Positions 8,468-16,047 of a DNA stretch of 64,000 nt are shown here, one piece after another. Origin of the DNA: Actinoallomurus sp040655075. Its GTDB lineage: Bacteria > Actinomycetota > Actinomycetes > Streptosporangiales > Streptosporangiaceae. Location of the stretch: assembly GCF_040655075.1 (NCBI RefSeq), contig NZ_JBFAJC010000053.1, forward strand, positions 1 to 64,000, in the 5' to 3' direction. The notes beneath the pieces were generated by a model. The model did no database searches and was not told the DNA's origin. It saw only the letters and a program-made list of their open reading frames with translations. The translations under genes were made by a program, and so were the position numbers. Position 1 is the stretch's first letter. Each line of letters opens with the position of its first letter.

Positions 8468-9556
8468 TCACTTGATGCCGAGCTTCGCGCAGGCCGCCGC
8501 GTACGTCGGGGTGCAGACGTCGGAGACCTTGAGGGCGCCGCCGGGGCCGAGCAGGACCTGGCCGATGTTCTGCTGGGTCACCACGGTCGGGGTGAACAGC
8601 TGGGACGGCGTGTTGAACAGCGTGGTCTGTCCCGCGGGCGGCTTGCCCTGCAGGAACTGGTTCGCCACGGTGGCCGCGGCCTCCGCCACGATCTTGATCG
8701 GCTTCGAGATGGTGTTGTACTGGTCGCCGGCGATGATCCGCTGCGCGGCGGCGAGTTCGGCGTCGTTCCCGGTCACCGGGGGCACGGGCGCGGCGGCCGC
8801 CTTGAACGCGGCGATGGCACCGCCACCGGTGCCGTCGTTGGCCGCGACGACGCCGGCGATCTGCCCCTTGCCGAACTTGCTGATCTGCCCGCTGACCCAG
8901 TCCTGCGCCTTGGCCGGCTCCCAGTTGGGCGTGTCGTACTCGGCGAGCAGCTTCAGCCCGCTGGGGTCGACGGCGCTGTGGATGCCCTTCTTGATCAGAC
9001 CGGCGGCGGCGTCCGTCGGCGATCCGTTGACCTCGAGGATCCCGCCCTTGGCCTTGGTCTGCTTGAGGTGGTCGACCAGGGACTGGGCGATCGACGCGCC
9101 GATCTTCTGGTTGTCGAACGACACGTAGTAGTCGGCCTTGATGGCCGGAATCGGCCGGTCGTAGGCGATCACCGCGACCTTCTGCGCCTGCGCGGTCCGC
9201 ACGATCGAGGCCGCCGCCGTGGAGTCCACCGGGTCGATGACGATGGCCTTCACGCCCTGGGCCAGCACCGAGCTGGCCTGCTGTTGCTGCTTGGAAGCGT
9301 CGGCGCCGGCGTTCTGGTACAGCACCGTGCATCCCGGGCACAGCTGCTTCATCTTGGCCTTGAACAGCGGCGCGTCGTACAGCTCGTACCGGGTCGAGGC
9401 GATGTCCGGCATGAGGAAGGCGACCTTGGCGTTCTTCGCGTCGCCGGAGCCGCCGGCTCCGGCTCCGCCGGAGTTCTTCGCGCAGGCCGTGGCGGCGGTG
9501 AGCAGGGTGAGGGCGGCCGTGGCCGCTGCGACCGTTCTGGTGCGGAACATTGTCAC
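8468..9556 (-). CDS. Sugar ABC transporter substrate-binding lipoprotein (XylF-like)
   Basis: 362 residues. The N-terminal signal ends in a lipobox-like TAATAC, so Cys near residue 26 is probably lipidated. The mature part is a Peripla_BP_4 domain: VAFLMPDIASTRYELYD, VKAIVIDPVDSTAA, VAVIAYDRPI and YYVSFDNQKIG, the last two recalling XylF. It captures the sugar outside the membrane for the ATPase/permease pair downstream. The start is either GTG 9556 (5 nt after GGAGG) or ATG 9550; the GTG has the better spacing. It is the first gene of the seven-gene operon, facing deoR. Confidence 0.92.
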   Translation of the reverse strand: MTMFRTRTVAAATAALTLLTAATACAKNSGGAGAGGSGDAKNAKVAFLMPDIASTRYELYDAPLFKAKMKQLCPGCTVLYQNAGADASKQQQQASSVLAQGVKAIVIDPVDSTAAASIVRTAQAQKVAVIAYDRPIPAIKADYYVSFDNQKIGASIAQSLVDHLKQTKAKGGILEVNGSPTDAAAGLIKKGIHSAVDPSGLKLLAEYDTPNWEPAKAQDWVSGQISKFGKGQIAGVVAANDGTGGGAIAAFKAAAAPVPPVTGNDAELAAAQRIIAGDQYNTISKPIKIVAEAAATVANQFLQGKPPAGQTTLFNTPSQLFTPTVVTQQNIGQVLLGPGGALKVSDVCTPTYAAACAKLGIK

Positions 9557-9648
9557 GTTCTCCTCCGAGAGTTCGGGAGCCAGGAGGCATGGCGGCCCGC
9601 GCGAACCGCCTGTTCAGGTGACGAACGAAACACCCGACGCCCGAACCA

Positions 9649-9688
9649 TGTCAAGTATCTGAGAGATTTTAACGCCGAATCGCGTTAA
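9649..9688. promoter_or_regulatory. Operator palindrome and promoter elements between sugar operon and deoR
   Basis: A perfect inverted repeat TTAACGC-N6-GCGTTAA lies at 9669-9688, nearly midway between the two divergent starts. On the minus strand a TAAAAT hexamer (9671-9666) overlaps its edge and a TTGACA hexamer lies just downstream (9654-9649). Either could belong to the operon promoter. DeoR/GlpR repressors are usually encoded beside their operator, so this is the best candidate site for the adjacent regulator. Binding is inferred. Confidence 0.6.
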
Positions 9689-9815
9689 GCAGCGTGAAAC
9701 GAAGGCGCCCGTCAGTGTCGATAGTGCCGTTGGTGTCGTGTTTTGCATGCTCGCGCCGGCGGTCAGGCCTGTGTTACGTTCACATCGACATCACATCGGG
9801 GGTCGAGGAGCGCAG

Positions 9816-10637
9816 GTGGCAGAGGATGCGACGGCACCGGCCGCGAGCGACGCCGAGGGCGCGCGGGACCGGCGGGAGAAGATCCGCAGGCGCGTCGCGG
9901 ACGAAGGGTTCGTGCACGTCAAGAGCCTCGCCGAGACGTACGACGTGAGCGTCATGACCATCCACCGCGACCTGGACGCGCTGCAGAGCGAGGGCTGGTT
10001 GCGCAAGATCCGCGGCGGCGCCACCGCACAGCCGTCCGCGATCTACCACGGCGACGTGCGGCATCGCCTGCAGGCGATGGCCGACGCCAAACGGCAGCTC
10101 GCCCAGGCGACGGTCGACCTCGTCTTCCCCGGCGCGTCGGTCATGATCGACGAGAGCACCACCGGCCTGGCCATCGCCGAGTTGCTGCCGGCGCGGGGAC
10201 CGCTCACGGTGATCACGAACTTCCTGGCCGCGGTGAACCTGCTGGCGGACAAGCCGGGCATCGACCTCATCGGCCTCGGCGGCGCGTACTACCCGGCCTA
10301 CGACGCCTTCCTCGGCCTGCGCACCACCGAGGCCATCCGGTCACTGCACGCCGACGTCCTGTTCATGTCGACGACGGCGATCACCAACGGCCACTGCTAC
10401 CACCAGTCACAGGAGACGGTGGCGGTGAAGCGGGCGCTGATGGACTCCGCCGACCGTCGCGTCCTGCTGGTCGACCACAGCAAGTTCGCCAAGAACGGGC
10501 TGCACCAGCTCGCCCCGCTGACCGCCTTCGACCTGGTCGTCGTCGACTCCGAAACCCCCCAGGACGAGCTGGCCACACTGCGCGCCCGCGGCGTCCCCCT
10601 GCACATCGCCGGCTCCGGCACGCCCCCGCCCTGGTAG
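9816..10637 (+). CDS. DeoR/GlpR-family transcriptional regulator
   Basis: 273 residues from GTG 9816, chosen because GAGGAG ends 5 nt before it; the frame is open further upstream but without a ribosome site. The N-terminal DeoR helix-turn-helix includes RRRVADEGFVHVKSLAETYDVSVMTIHRDLDALQSEGWLRKIRGGA. The C-terminal sensor domain has the usual DESTTGLAIAELL, LIGLGGAYY and VLLVDHSKF motifs, with the lysine that contacts a sugar phosphate. It is expected to repress the divergent sugar operon until a phosphorylated intermediate made by one of the kinases binds. Confidence 0.92.
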   Translation: MAEDATAPAASDAEGARDRREKIRRRVADEGFVHVKSLAETYDVSVMTIHRDLDALQSEGWLRKIRGGATAQPSAIYHGDVRHRLQAMADAKRQLAQATVDLVFPGASVMIDESTTGLAIAELLPARGPLTVITNFLAAVNLLADKPGIDLIGLGGAYYPAYDAFLGLRTTEAIRSLHADVLFMSTTAITNGHCYHQSQETVAVKRALMDSADRRVLLVDHSKFAKNGLHQLAPLTAFDLVVVDSETPQDELATLRARGVPLHIAGSGTPPPW

Positions 10638-10664
10638 GCCCCAGGGCGAGGCACGCGCCGAGCG

Positions 10665-11477
10665 TCACTGCCAGGCGGCGGCGAAGTGCGCGTAGGTACC
10701 GTCATTGGTCGTGAGGTGTACCCACTGGTCGACGTACTGCTTGAACTCCTCGTCGCCCCGTGGCAACAGGTAGGCCTTCTCGGCGAAGGTGAAGGGCTTG
10801 TCGGGGTTGAGGGCGCACAGCTCGGGATGGAGCTTCGCCTCGTACTTCGTCTCGCTCGCGTCCGTGATCATGACGTCGGCCCGCCCGGCCACGATCTCGT
10901 CGAAAATGGTGTTGTTGTCGGCGTGGGTGATGATCGTGGCCTTCTTGATGTTCGCCGTGACGAACTTCTCGTTGGTGCCGCCCGGGTTGACGATCACCCG
11001 GACCCCGGGCCGGTCGATGCCCTCCAGGGTCTGGTACTTGTCCTTGTCGGCGCAACGGGCGATCGCGGCCTTGCCATCGGTGAGGTAGGGCGCGCTGAAG
11101 TACGCCTTCTGGGCCCTCGGCAGGGTCACGGAGACGCCGCCCATGCTCATGTCGCACTTGCGCGCGGTGAGGTCGTCGACGATCTTCGCCCACGTGGTGG
11201 GCACGAAGGCGACCTTCACCCCCAGGCTGCTCGCCAGGTTCTTCGCCATGTCGATGTCGATGCCGGTATACGTGCTCGTCTTCGGATCCAAGTAGCTGAA
11301 CGGCCGGTAGTCGCCTGTGGTGCACACCCGCAGCACACCGCGCCGGGGCACCCCGTCCAGCAGGGTGCGGGCGCCGTACGGCGCGGCGGAGCCGGCCTGC
11401 GCGGTGGTGAAGACGGCACCGCCGACGGCGGTGAGGAGAGCGAGGGCCAGGGCGGAGAGTGTGGTGGTACGCCGCAA
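10665..11477 (-). CDS. pheC: Secreted cyclohexadienyl (arogenate/prephenate) dehydratase-like protein
   Basis: 270 residues. The start is a TTG at 11477, supported by AGGAG six nt upstream. A Sec signal peptide (to about residue 30) precedes an SBP_bac_3 fold. It is unusually close to Pseudomonas PheC, as I recall that sequence: LRVCTTGDYRPFSYLD, MGGVSVTLPRAQKAYFS, RPGVRVIVNPGGTNEKF, MITDASET and FAEKAYLLPRGDEEFKQYVDQWVHL. PheC removes water and CO2 from prephenate or arogenate outside the cytoplasm. The Glu of DASET is probably the general acid. An amino-acid-binding protein is the alternative, but no transporter genes adjoin. It converges with deoR. Confidence 0.75.
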   Translation of the reverse strand: MRRTTTLSALALALLTAVGGAVFTTAQAGSAAPYGARTLLDGVPRRGVLRVCTTGDYRPFSYLDPKTSTYTGIDIDMAKNLASSLGVKVAFVPTTWAKIVDDLTARKCDMSMGGVSVTLPRAQKAYFSAPYLTDGKAAIARCADKDKYQTLEGIDRPGVRVIVNPGGTNEKFVTANIKKATIITHADNNTIFDEIVAGRADVMITDASETKYEAKLHPELCALNPDKPFTFAEKAYLLPRGDEEFKQYVDQWVHLTTNDGTYAHFAAAWQ

Positions 11478-11691
11478 GGATCACTCCTGCTTCCGAGGTG
11501 GGGACGGGGCCGAGTCGCGCACCGGCGTCGTGCCGGGCAGGCGGCCGGGCAGATCATCATCACACGGAATGGGTGACTCCTCAGAGGGCCATCGCCCGCC
11601 GCATGGTCGCCGCTACCGGCATCGCCCCGGACGGCGACGAAGCCTCAAACCAAGATCAATTGCTACGACCGATGGACATGGCGCGGTCGAC

Positions 11692-12270
11692 TCAGTGTCC
11701 TACGCCCGGATTGTCGTGCAGCAGTGCGGCCGCCTCGGCGGCCTCTGTGATCGCCCGGGTGGCGGCGCGGACAGCCCGTCCGGTCACACGCCAGGCGATC
11801 ATGCGGAGTGCCGTGGGCGGGGCCGGGGGGAAGACGCCGAGCTGGCCGAGCATGGTGATGTCGTCGGGTATAGCTTCATGGCTCACCACCTTGCCGTCGC
11901 GGAGGCCGAGCACATGGATCTGCTCGAAATCGATGTCACGCCCGGTCGGGGGTATGGCCTGGTCGAGTGCGCCGTCGCGGTAGCGGACGAAGGGACCCGT
12001 GTGGCGGCCCCGCATGCGCAGCCGCACCCAGATCTGGTCGTCGTTGCGGGCGATTCCGAGGACCGGAAAGCGCAGGTCGCTGAAGGCGGAGCGCATCCAC
12101 GCGCCCGAGGCGAGGACCCCGGCCGGGCCGGGCAGAGCGCAGGCCGGGGGTGCCACGGCTGCCTCGCGGTTGTGGAAGTCCTCGTGGACCACATCGGCGG
12201 CCAGTGCTGGATCACCTGCTTCGAGGACCCGGAAGAGTCCGTAGGCGAGTTCTGTGGAGTCCATTCCCAT
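11692..12270 (-). CDS. SnoaL-like polyketide cyclase / ester cyclase family protein
   Basis: 192 residues. NTF2-like fold features: an N-terminal helix with FRVLEAGDPALAADVVHEDFHNREA, the LRFPVLGIARNDDQIWVRLRMRGRHTGPF strand region, and FEQIHVLGLRDGKVVSHEAIPDDITMLGQLGV. The last is typical of SnoaL/ester-cyclase proteins that close polyketide rings or act on small lipophilic compounds. The C-terminal extension (RAVRAATRAITEAAEA) is helical. ATG at 12270 or 12264. It is divergent from a TetR regulator that probably controls it. A 12-bp-stem hairpin sits in the leader. Confidence 0.78.
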   Translation of the reverse strand: MGMDSTELAYGLFRVLEAGDPALAADVVHEDFHNREAAVAPPACALPGPAGVLASGAWMRSAFSDLRFPVLGIARNDDQIWVRLRMRGRHTGPFVRYRDGALDQAIPPTGRDIDFEQIHVLGLRDGKVVSHEAIPDDITMLGQLGVFPPAPPTALRMIAWRVTGRAVRAATRAITEAAEAAALLHDNPGVGH

Positions 12271-12338
12271 GGTGTGGCTGCCCCTCGTCGGCTGCGCGGT
12301 CGCGGTGAAGACGTGGGCCGGCCCGCGGGGCCGGCGGC

Positions 12339-12370
12339 ATGGTCGGCCGCGTCCGGATGCGGCCGACCAT
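12339..12370. promoter_or_regulatory. 12-bp perfect inverted repeat in the SnoaL leader
   Basis: Arms ATGGTCGGCCGC and GCGGCCGACCAT are separated by 8 nt. It lies 69 nt upstream of the SnoaL start and 50 nt before the TetR start. It could act as an attenuator hairpin in the leader or as an operator. No T-run follows it in either direction. Confidence 0.45.
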
Positions 12371-12392
12371 AATTGAGGTTATAGCACACCTA

Positions 12393-12413
12393 ATGAATTC
12401 ATCGCGATAGAAT
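12393..12413 (+). promoter_or_regulatory. tetR leaderless promoter with EcoRI-centred palindrome
   Basis: The TAGAAT hexamer at 12408-12413 places the transcription start at 12420, exactly on the A of the regulator's ATG, and no Shine-Dalgarno is present. A perfect palindrome ATGAATTCAT (12393-12402) lies just upstream and could bind the TetR protein. No convincing -35 was found. Confidence 0.5.
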
Positions 12414-12419
12414 GCGATC

Positions 12420-13031
12420 ATGCCGGCCAAGCGCTCCTACGTCTCCCCGCTGCGCGAACAGTCCGCCGCACGGACACGCGAGCTGATCCTGCGTCAGGCC
12501 ACGGAGCTGTTCGCCGAGCGCGGCTACGGGCGGGTGACCGTCGCCGACATCGCCGCGGCGGCGGGTGTTGCATCGAAGACCGTGTTCGCGAGCGTCGGGA
12601 GCAAGAGCGACATCCTGAACCGCATCGTCGACCAGGGAGTGAGCGCCTCCGGTTACGAGCAGGCGATGCAGGCACTGCTCGAGGAGCGGACACCGGAGTC
12701 GGTGCTGCGAGCGTTGGCTCATGGCACGCGGATGGGCAACGAGGGTCAGTTCACCGTGCACGAGGCGATCCGCAAGGCACTGCCCGTCCACGAGGACGGC
12801 GAGGCCCTGTGGGAGCGCGCCACCGCGGACTACCGCGACGCGCTGCACACGGCCGCCCGCCATCTGCACACGCTGCCTCCGCCCCCTACCTACTCGGTGA
12901 AGGAGACAGCCGACCTGCTCTGGCACTGGTTCGGACCCACCGGCTGGCGCACCCTCGTGGTCGAGAACGGCTGGACCTGGGACCGGGCCGAGGACGTCCT
13001 CTGTAGCACGGCGCTCGCCGCCCTCCGCTGA
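12420..13031 (+). CDS. TetR-family transcriptional regulator
   Basis: 203 residues. The N-terminal TetR helix-turn-helix covers roughly residues 15-60: ARTRELILRQATELFAERGY, then VTVADIAAAAGVASKTVFASVGSKSDIL. The remaining helical part would bind a ligand and shows no family-wide motif. Translation is probably leaderless, since the -10 hexamer lies 7 nt before the ATG. It most likely represses itself and the divergent SnoaL-like gene. No ligand can be proposed from sequence. Confidence 0.93.
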   Translation: MPAKRSYVSPLREQSAARTRELILRQATELFAERGYGRVTVADIAAAAGVASKTVFASVGSKSDILNRIVDQGVSASGYEQAMQALLEERTPESVLRALAHGTRMGNEGQFTVHEAIRKALPVHEDGEALWERATADYRDALHTAARHLHTLPPPPTYSVKETADLLWHWFGPTGWRTLVVENGWTWDRAEDVLCSTALAALR

Positions 13032-13055
13032 CACCGCTCATGGGGAGGTGACAAG

Positions 13056-13130
13056 ACGCCGCTCGGCCTGCTCGTGTATGCGGCCGACGGCTATATGCCC
13101 GCTCAGATCACAAGGCCGGACCGGCCGGTG
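13056..13130 (+). pseudogene. Fragment of a lipocalin-like domain gene
   Basis: Between tetR and the hydrolase one forward frame reads PLGLLVYAADGYMPAQITRPDRP. This matches the strongly conserved GxLxYTPDGYMSAQLMRPGRP core of lipocalin-like (Lipocalin_5) proteins as I remember it. No start, no upstream domain and no downstream continuation are present, so this is a scrap of about 25 codons. It suggests that a small lipocalin-like gene was once paired with tetR and was deleted. Confidence 0.5.
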
Positions 13131-13231
13131 AGGTGCTGCAACGGGCTCTGGCCGCCCCCGTACGAATCCGGGGAAGGCTGCGCACCGGTGTCCTATCCTG
13201 AGAGCGGGTGTGATGGAAACCGAGGACGGCG

Positions 13232-13861
13232 ATGACCGACACCTACGACCCCACACGCACGGCGATCCTGCTGGTCGACCCGTACAACGACTTCCTCTCC
13301 GAGGGCGGCAAGATCTGGCCCGCGGTGAGCCATGTCGCCCTTGAGGTCGGGCTGCTGGACAATCTGCGCACCGTCGTCGCCGCCGGACGCGAGAACAGTG
13401 TCCACATCTTCTTCGTCCCCCACCGCCGGTGGCGGGAGGGCGACTACGAGGGCTGGGACCACCCCAACCCCACCCAGCAGCGCGTCCGACAGAGCCACAC
13501 CTTCGCGTTCGGCACATGGGGCGGCGAGTTCCATCCCGACTTCCAGCCCACCGACACCGACGTCGTCATCAAGGAGCACTGGGCCCAGAGCGGCTTCGCC
13601 AACACCGACCTCGACTTCCAGCTCAAGCAGCACGGCATCACCCACGTCGTTCTCGTCGGCCTGCTGGCCAACACCTGCATCGAGTCCACCGGCCGCTACG
13701 CCATGGAACTCGGCTACCACGTGACGCTGGTGCGTGACGCCACTGCGGCGTTCCTCCCCGAGATGATGCACGCCGCGCACGAGCTGAACGGCCCCACCTA
13801 CGCCCACGCCATCTCCACCACGGACGAGGTCGTCGCCGCGTTCGAGGGAGCCCGGGCCTGA
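13232..13861 (+). CDS. Isochorismatase-family cysteine hydrolase
   Basis: 209 residues. The catalytic triad of the superfamily is in place: Asp16 (LLVDPYND), Lys114 (VVIKEHWAQS) and Cys149 (GLLANTCIES). The cis-peptide region before Cys149 is normal. Members hydrolyse isochorismate, nicotinamide, biuret or other amides; the HPHRRW and GTWGGEFHPDF segments resemble uncharacterised cysteine hydrolases. The ATG at 13232 gives the usual N-terminus ahead of the first strand. It is convergent with the GH5 gene. A role beside the SnoaL/TetR genes is possible but not shown. Confidence 0.9.
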   Translation: MTDTYDPTRTAILLVDPYNDFLSEGGKIWPAVSHVALEVGLLDNLRTVVAAGRENSVHIFFVPHRRWREGDYEGWDHPNPTQQRVRQSHTFAFGTWGGEFHPDFQPTDTDVVIKEHWAQSGFANTDLDFQLKQHGITHVVLVGLLANTCIESTGRYAMELGYHVTLVRDATAAFLPEMMHAAHELNGPTYAHAISTTDEVVAAFEGARA

Positions 13862-13912
13862 CACCTCTCAAGCCCCCGAAGCACGTCTCGCTCGCCCTGC
13901 TGAGAGGCCGGG

Positions 13913-15694
13913 CTAGGAGAGCGGGTTCTGGGTGAGCAGGTGTGCCTTGAAACCCTCTCCGTACGTGCTGGTGGGGGTGCCGCTGTAGTCGTTGATGAGC
14001 ACGTTGCCCTGGCTGCAGCCCCACGCGTTCCAGGTCCAGGCGGTGTACCCGATGCCGTGCGCGTCCGCCCACGCCATCACCTGGTCGATGTAGTCGTGGG
14101 CGCAGGAGTTCTGGCCGATCTCACCGGCCTGCACCGGCACCTTCGCGGCGACGGGGGCGACCTGGCTGTCCCAGCAGGAGGTGTTGGAGCAGGTGTTGAA
14201 GTTGTAGGTGTGCCATGCGGCCATCAGGTTGCCGGTCGAGTCCGTCGGCTTGTAGGTCAGCCACTGGCTCAGGTCATTGGACCAGGCGACGCCTCCGAGC
14301 ATGATCACGTTGGTCGCGCCGGTGGCGCGCACCGTGTTGACCAGGGACTGCATGCCGGCCACCTGGTAGCCGATGCCGGTGCAGGTGCCGCCGTCCCGCC
14401 AGCAGGTCCAGGCGGCGGTCGCGTCCCAGTTCGCGGCGGCGTCCGGGTAGGGCTCGTTGAACAGGTCGAAGACGACCGCGTTGTTCGCCTTGAAGGCGTT
14501 CGCGACGCCGGTCCAGAACGTCGGCGCGTACTGCGCGTCGGGCATCGGCTTCTGGCAGGTCGCGGCGGTGTCCGAGCAGCCCGCGCCCTGACCGCTGTAC
14601 TGGCCGTGATTCCAGTGCATCTCGACGGTCGGCGTGATGCCGTTGGCGACCAGCAGGTTCACGTAGTCCTTGACGTTCTGCTGGTACGTGGCGCCGTTGG
14701 GCGTGCCGTCGGTGCCGTTCCAGCACTCCTCGTTCAGCGGGATCCGGACGGCGTGGATGTTCCAGGCCTTCATCGCGTCGACCGATGCCTGGTCCACCGG
14801 ACCGCTGTCCCACATGCCCTTGCCCTGCACGCACGCGAACTCGCCGCTGGACCGGTTGACGCCCAGCAGACGGTACGTGGCGCCGGTCGAGGTGAGGAGG
14901 TGGTTCCCGGAGACGTGCAGCGCGGGTGCCGGTCCCCCGGTGCCGCCGCCGTCGTTGTCGGCCTCGGTGGCGTTGACCGTGACCGACGTCAGGCCGCTGG
15001 ACGCCACGGTGATCGGCCGGGTGCCGTTGGTGCTGTCGGGGTCCTCGGCGGCACCGAGTTTCACGGTCTGCGGGGTGTTCCAGTTGGACGTGGTGAAGGT
15101 CAGGGTCGCGCCGCTCACCACCGTGATGTCGCCGTCACCGGTGCCCGCGGTGCTGGTGACCGTCACGTCGCCGGATGGCTGGGCGTTCAGGCGGACCGTG
15201 TAGCCGGCGGTCCCGCCCTCGGGCACGCTCACGCTCGTCGGGGAGACCACCAGGGCCTGCTGCGTTCCTCCGGAACCGGGGCCGGCGCACGACACGCTCG
15301 GAGCGTTGTCGGCGCCGGTGTAGGTGCCGTTGAAGCCGACGGTCCAGGTCGCCCCGGTGCCCTGGGCGGCGTTGTACGAGGCCGGGGTGACGGTGATGGC
15401 CGCACCCGCCGGCGTGGGCACCGCCGGAGACGGCACGCCGCCCCACATCTGGGTGATCACCTGGTTGCCGGGAAAGTCGAAGCTCAGCGTCCACCCGGTG
15501 AGCGGGTCACCGGTGTTGGTCACCGTGATGTCGGCACCGAACGCGCTGCCGTTGTCCCAGCTCTTGGCGTACGTGGCCGAACACGACACGGCGGCATGGG
15601 CGGCGGTCTGGACCGTGGCGAGCCCCAATACGGCGAGCAGTACCGCGACCGCGGCCAGCACGGCTCTGCACCACGGGCTCCGGTGGATCGGCAT
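13913..15694 (-). CDS. Secreted GH5 endoglucanase with CBM2-like and Calx-beta-like modules
   Basis: 593 residues from ATG 15694 (AGGGAG upstream); the open frame extends further but without signal-peptide logic. Order: Sec signal ending in AHA (about residue 34); CBM2-like module (35-137) with the usual Trp residues and the Cys pair; a bacterial Ig/Calx-like module (147-245); a Gly-rich linker; and the GH5 catalytic domain (257-593). Acid/base is Glu414 in FDLFNEPYP and the nucleophile is Glu525 in VQAGEIGQNS. It probably cleaves beta-1,4-glucan or mannan outside the cell, with the CBM2 binding cellulose. A near-perfect operator palindrome lies about 155 nt upstream. Confidence 0.92.
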   Translation of the reverse strand: MPIHRSPWCRAVLAAVAVLLAVLGLATVQTAAHAAVSCSATYAKSWDNGSAFGADITVTNTGDPLTGWTLSFDFPGNQVITQMWGGVPSPAVPTPAGAAITVTPASYNAAQGTGATWTVGFNGTYTGADNAPSVSCAGPGSGGTQQALVVSPTSVSVPEGGTAGYTVRLNAQPSGDVTVTSTAGTGDGDITVVSGATLTFTTSNWNTPQTVKLGAAEDPDSTNGTRPITVASSGLTSVTVNATEADNDGGGTGGPAPALHVSGNHLLTSTGATYRLLGVNRSSGEFACVQGKGMWDSGPVDQASVDAMKAWNIHAVRIPLNEECWNGTDGTPNGATYQQNVKDYVNLLVANGITPTVEMHWNHGQYSGQGAGCSDTAATCQKPMPDAQYAPTFWTGVANAFKANNAVVFDLFNEPYPDAAANWDATAAWTCWRDGGTCTGIGYQVAGMQSLVNTVRATGATNVIMLGGVAWSNDLSQWLTYKPTDSTGNLMAAWHTYNFNTCSNTSCWDSQVAPVAAKVPVQAGEIGQNSCAHDYIDQVMAWADAHGIGYTAWTWNAWGCSQGNVLINDYSGTPTSTYGEGFKAHLLTQNPLS

Positions 15695-15848
15695 GGGCGT
15701 TCTCCCTGGCGAAAGGCGGCGAAGCGGCACGCGGTCCTGCTCCGGCGTTTGCGGGCGCTGGCAACGATCACCCGCCCCCGATCGCATCGCAAGAGCGCCC
15801 CGTCCTCCGGGCGCACGCACGCACGCCGACCTGGGACAGGACCGGGAA

Positions 15849-15871
15849 CGCGGCTGAAACTTTCAGCCGCG
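15849..15871. promoter_or_regulatory. Cellulase/xylanase-type operator palindrome
   Basis: Eleven-base arms CGCGGCTGAAA and TTTCAGCCGCG flank a single C, centred on GAAACTTTC. Boxes with a GAAA(C/G)TTTC core are known upstream of xylanase and cellulase genes in streptomycetes. It is 155 nt upstream of the GH5 start and probably binds a LacI-type repressor encoded elsewhere. The remaining sequence of this 350-nt gap holds only the terminator below. Confidence 0.6.
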
Positions 15872-15987
15872 CGTGCCGCGGCCACCGGCGCCTCCGGACG
15901 GCTCACGCCCGGCGAGCGAGCGCGTGCGGACCGGAGGCCTCATCGAGACCGGACGACATCACCGAGCCGCCGGGACGATGGCAGCGT

Positions 15988-16026
15988 GCGTCGACGCCGG
16001 GCCCTCAGAGGGCCCGACGTCGACGC
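15988..16026 (-). terminator. Terminator hairpin after the CHAP gene
   Basis: A stem of about 17 bp with one C-A mismatch, whose outer arms read GTCGACG and CGTCGAC with a GGGCCC core and a 3-5 nt loop. It lies 22 nt past the CHAP stop. No U-tract follows, as is common for GC-rich actinomycete terminators. It would separate CHAP from GH5 transcription. Confidence 0.7.
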
Positions 16027-16047
16027 GGGGGGGGAGGAAAGTCAGTG

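Noticed and set aside
13864..13907. CCTCTCA/TGAGAGG inverted repeat between convergent genes as terminator
   Set aside because: Only 7-bp arms with a 30-nt loop; too weak to call.
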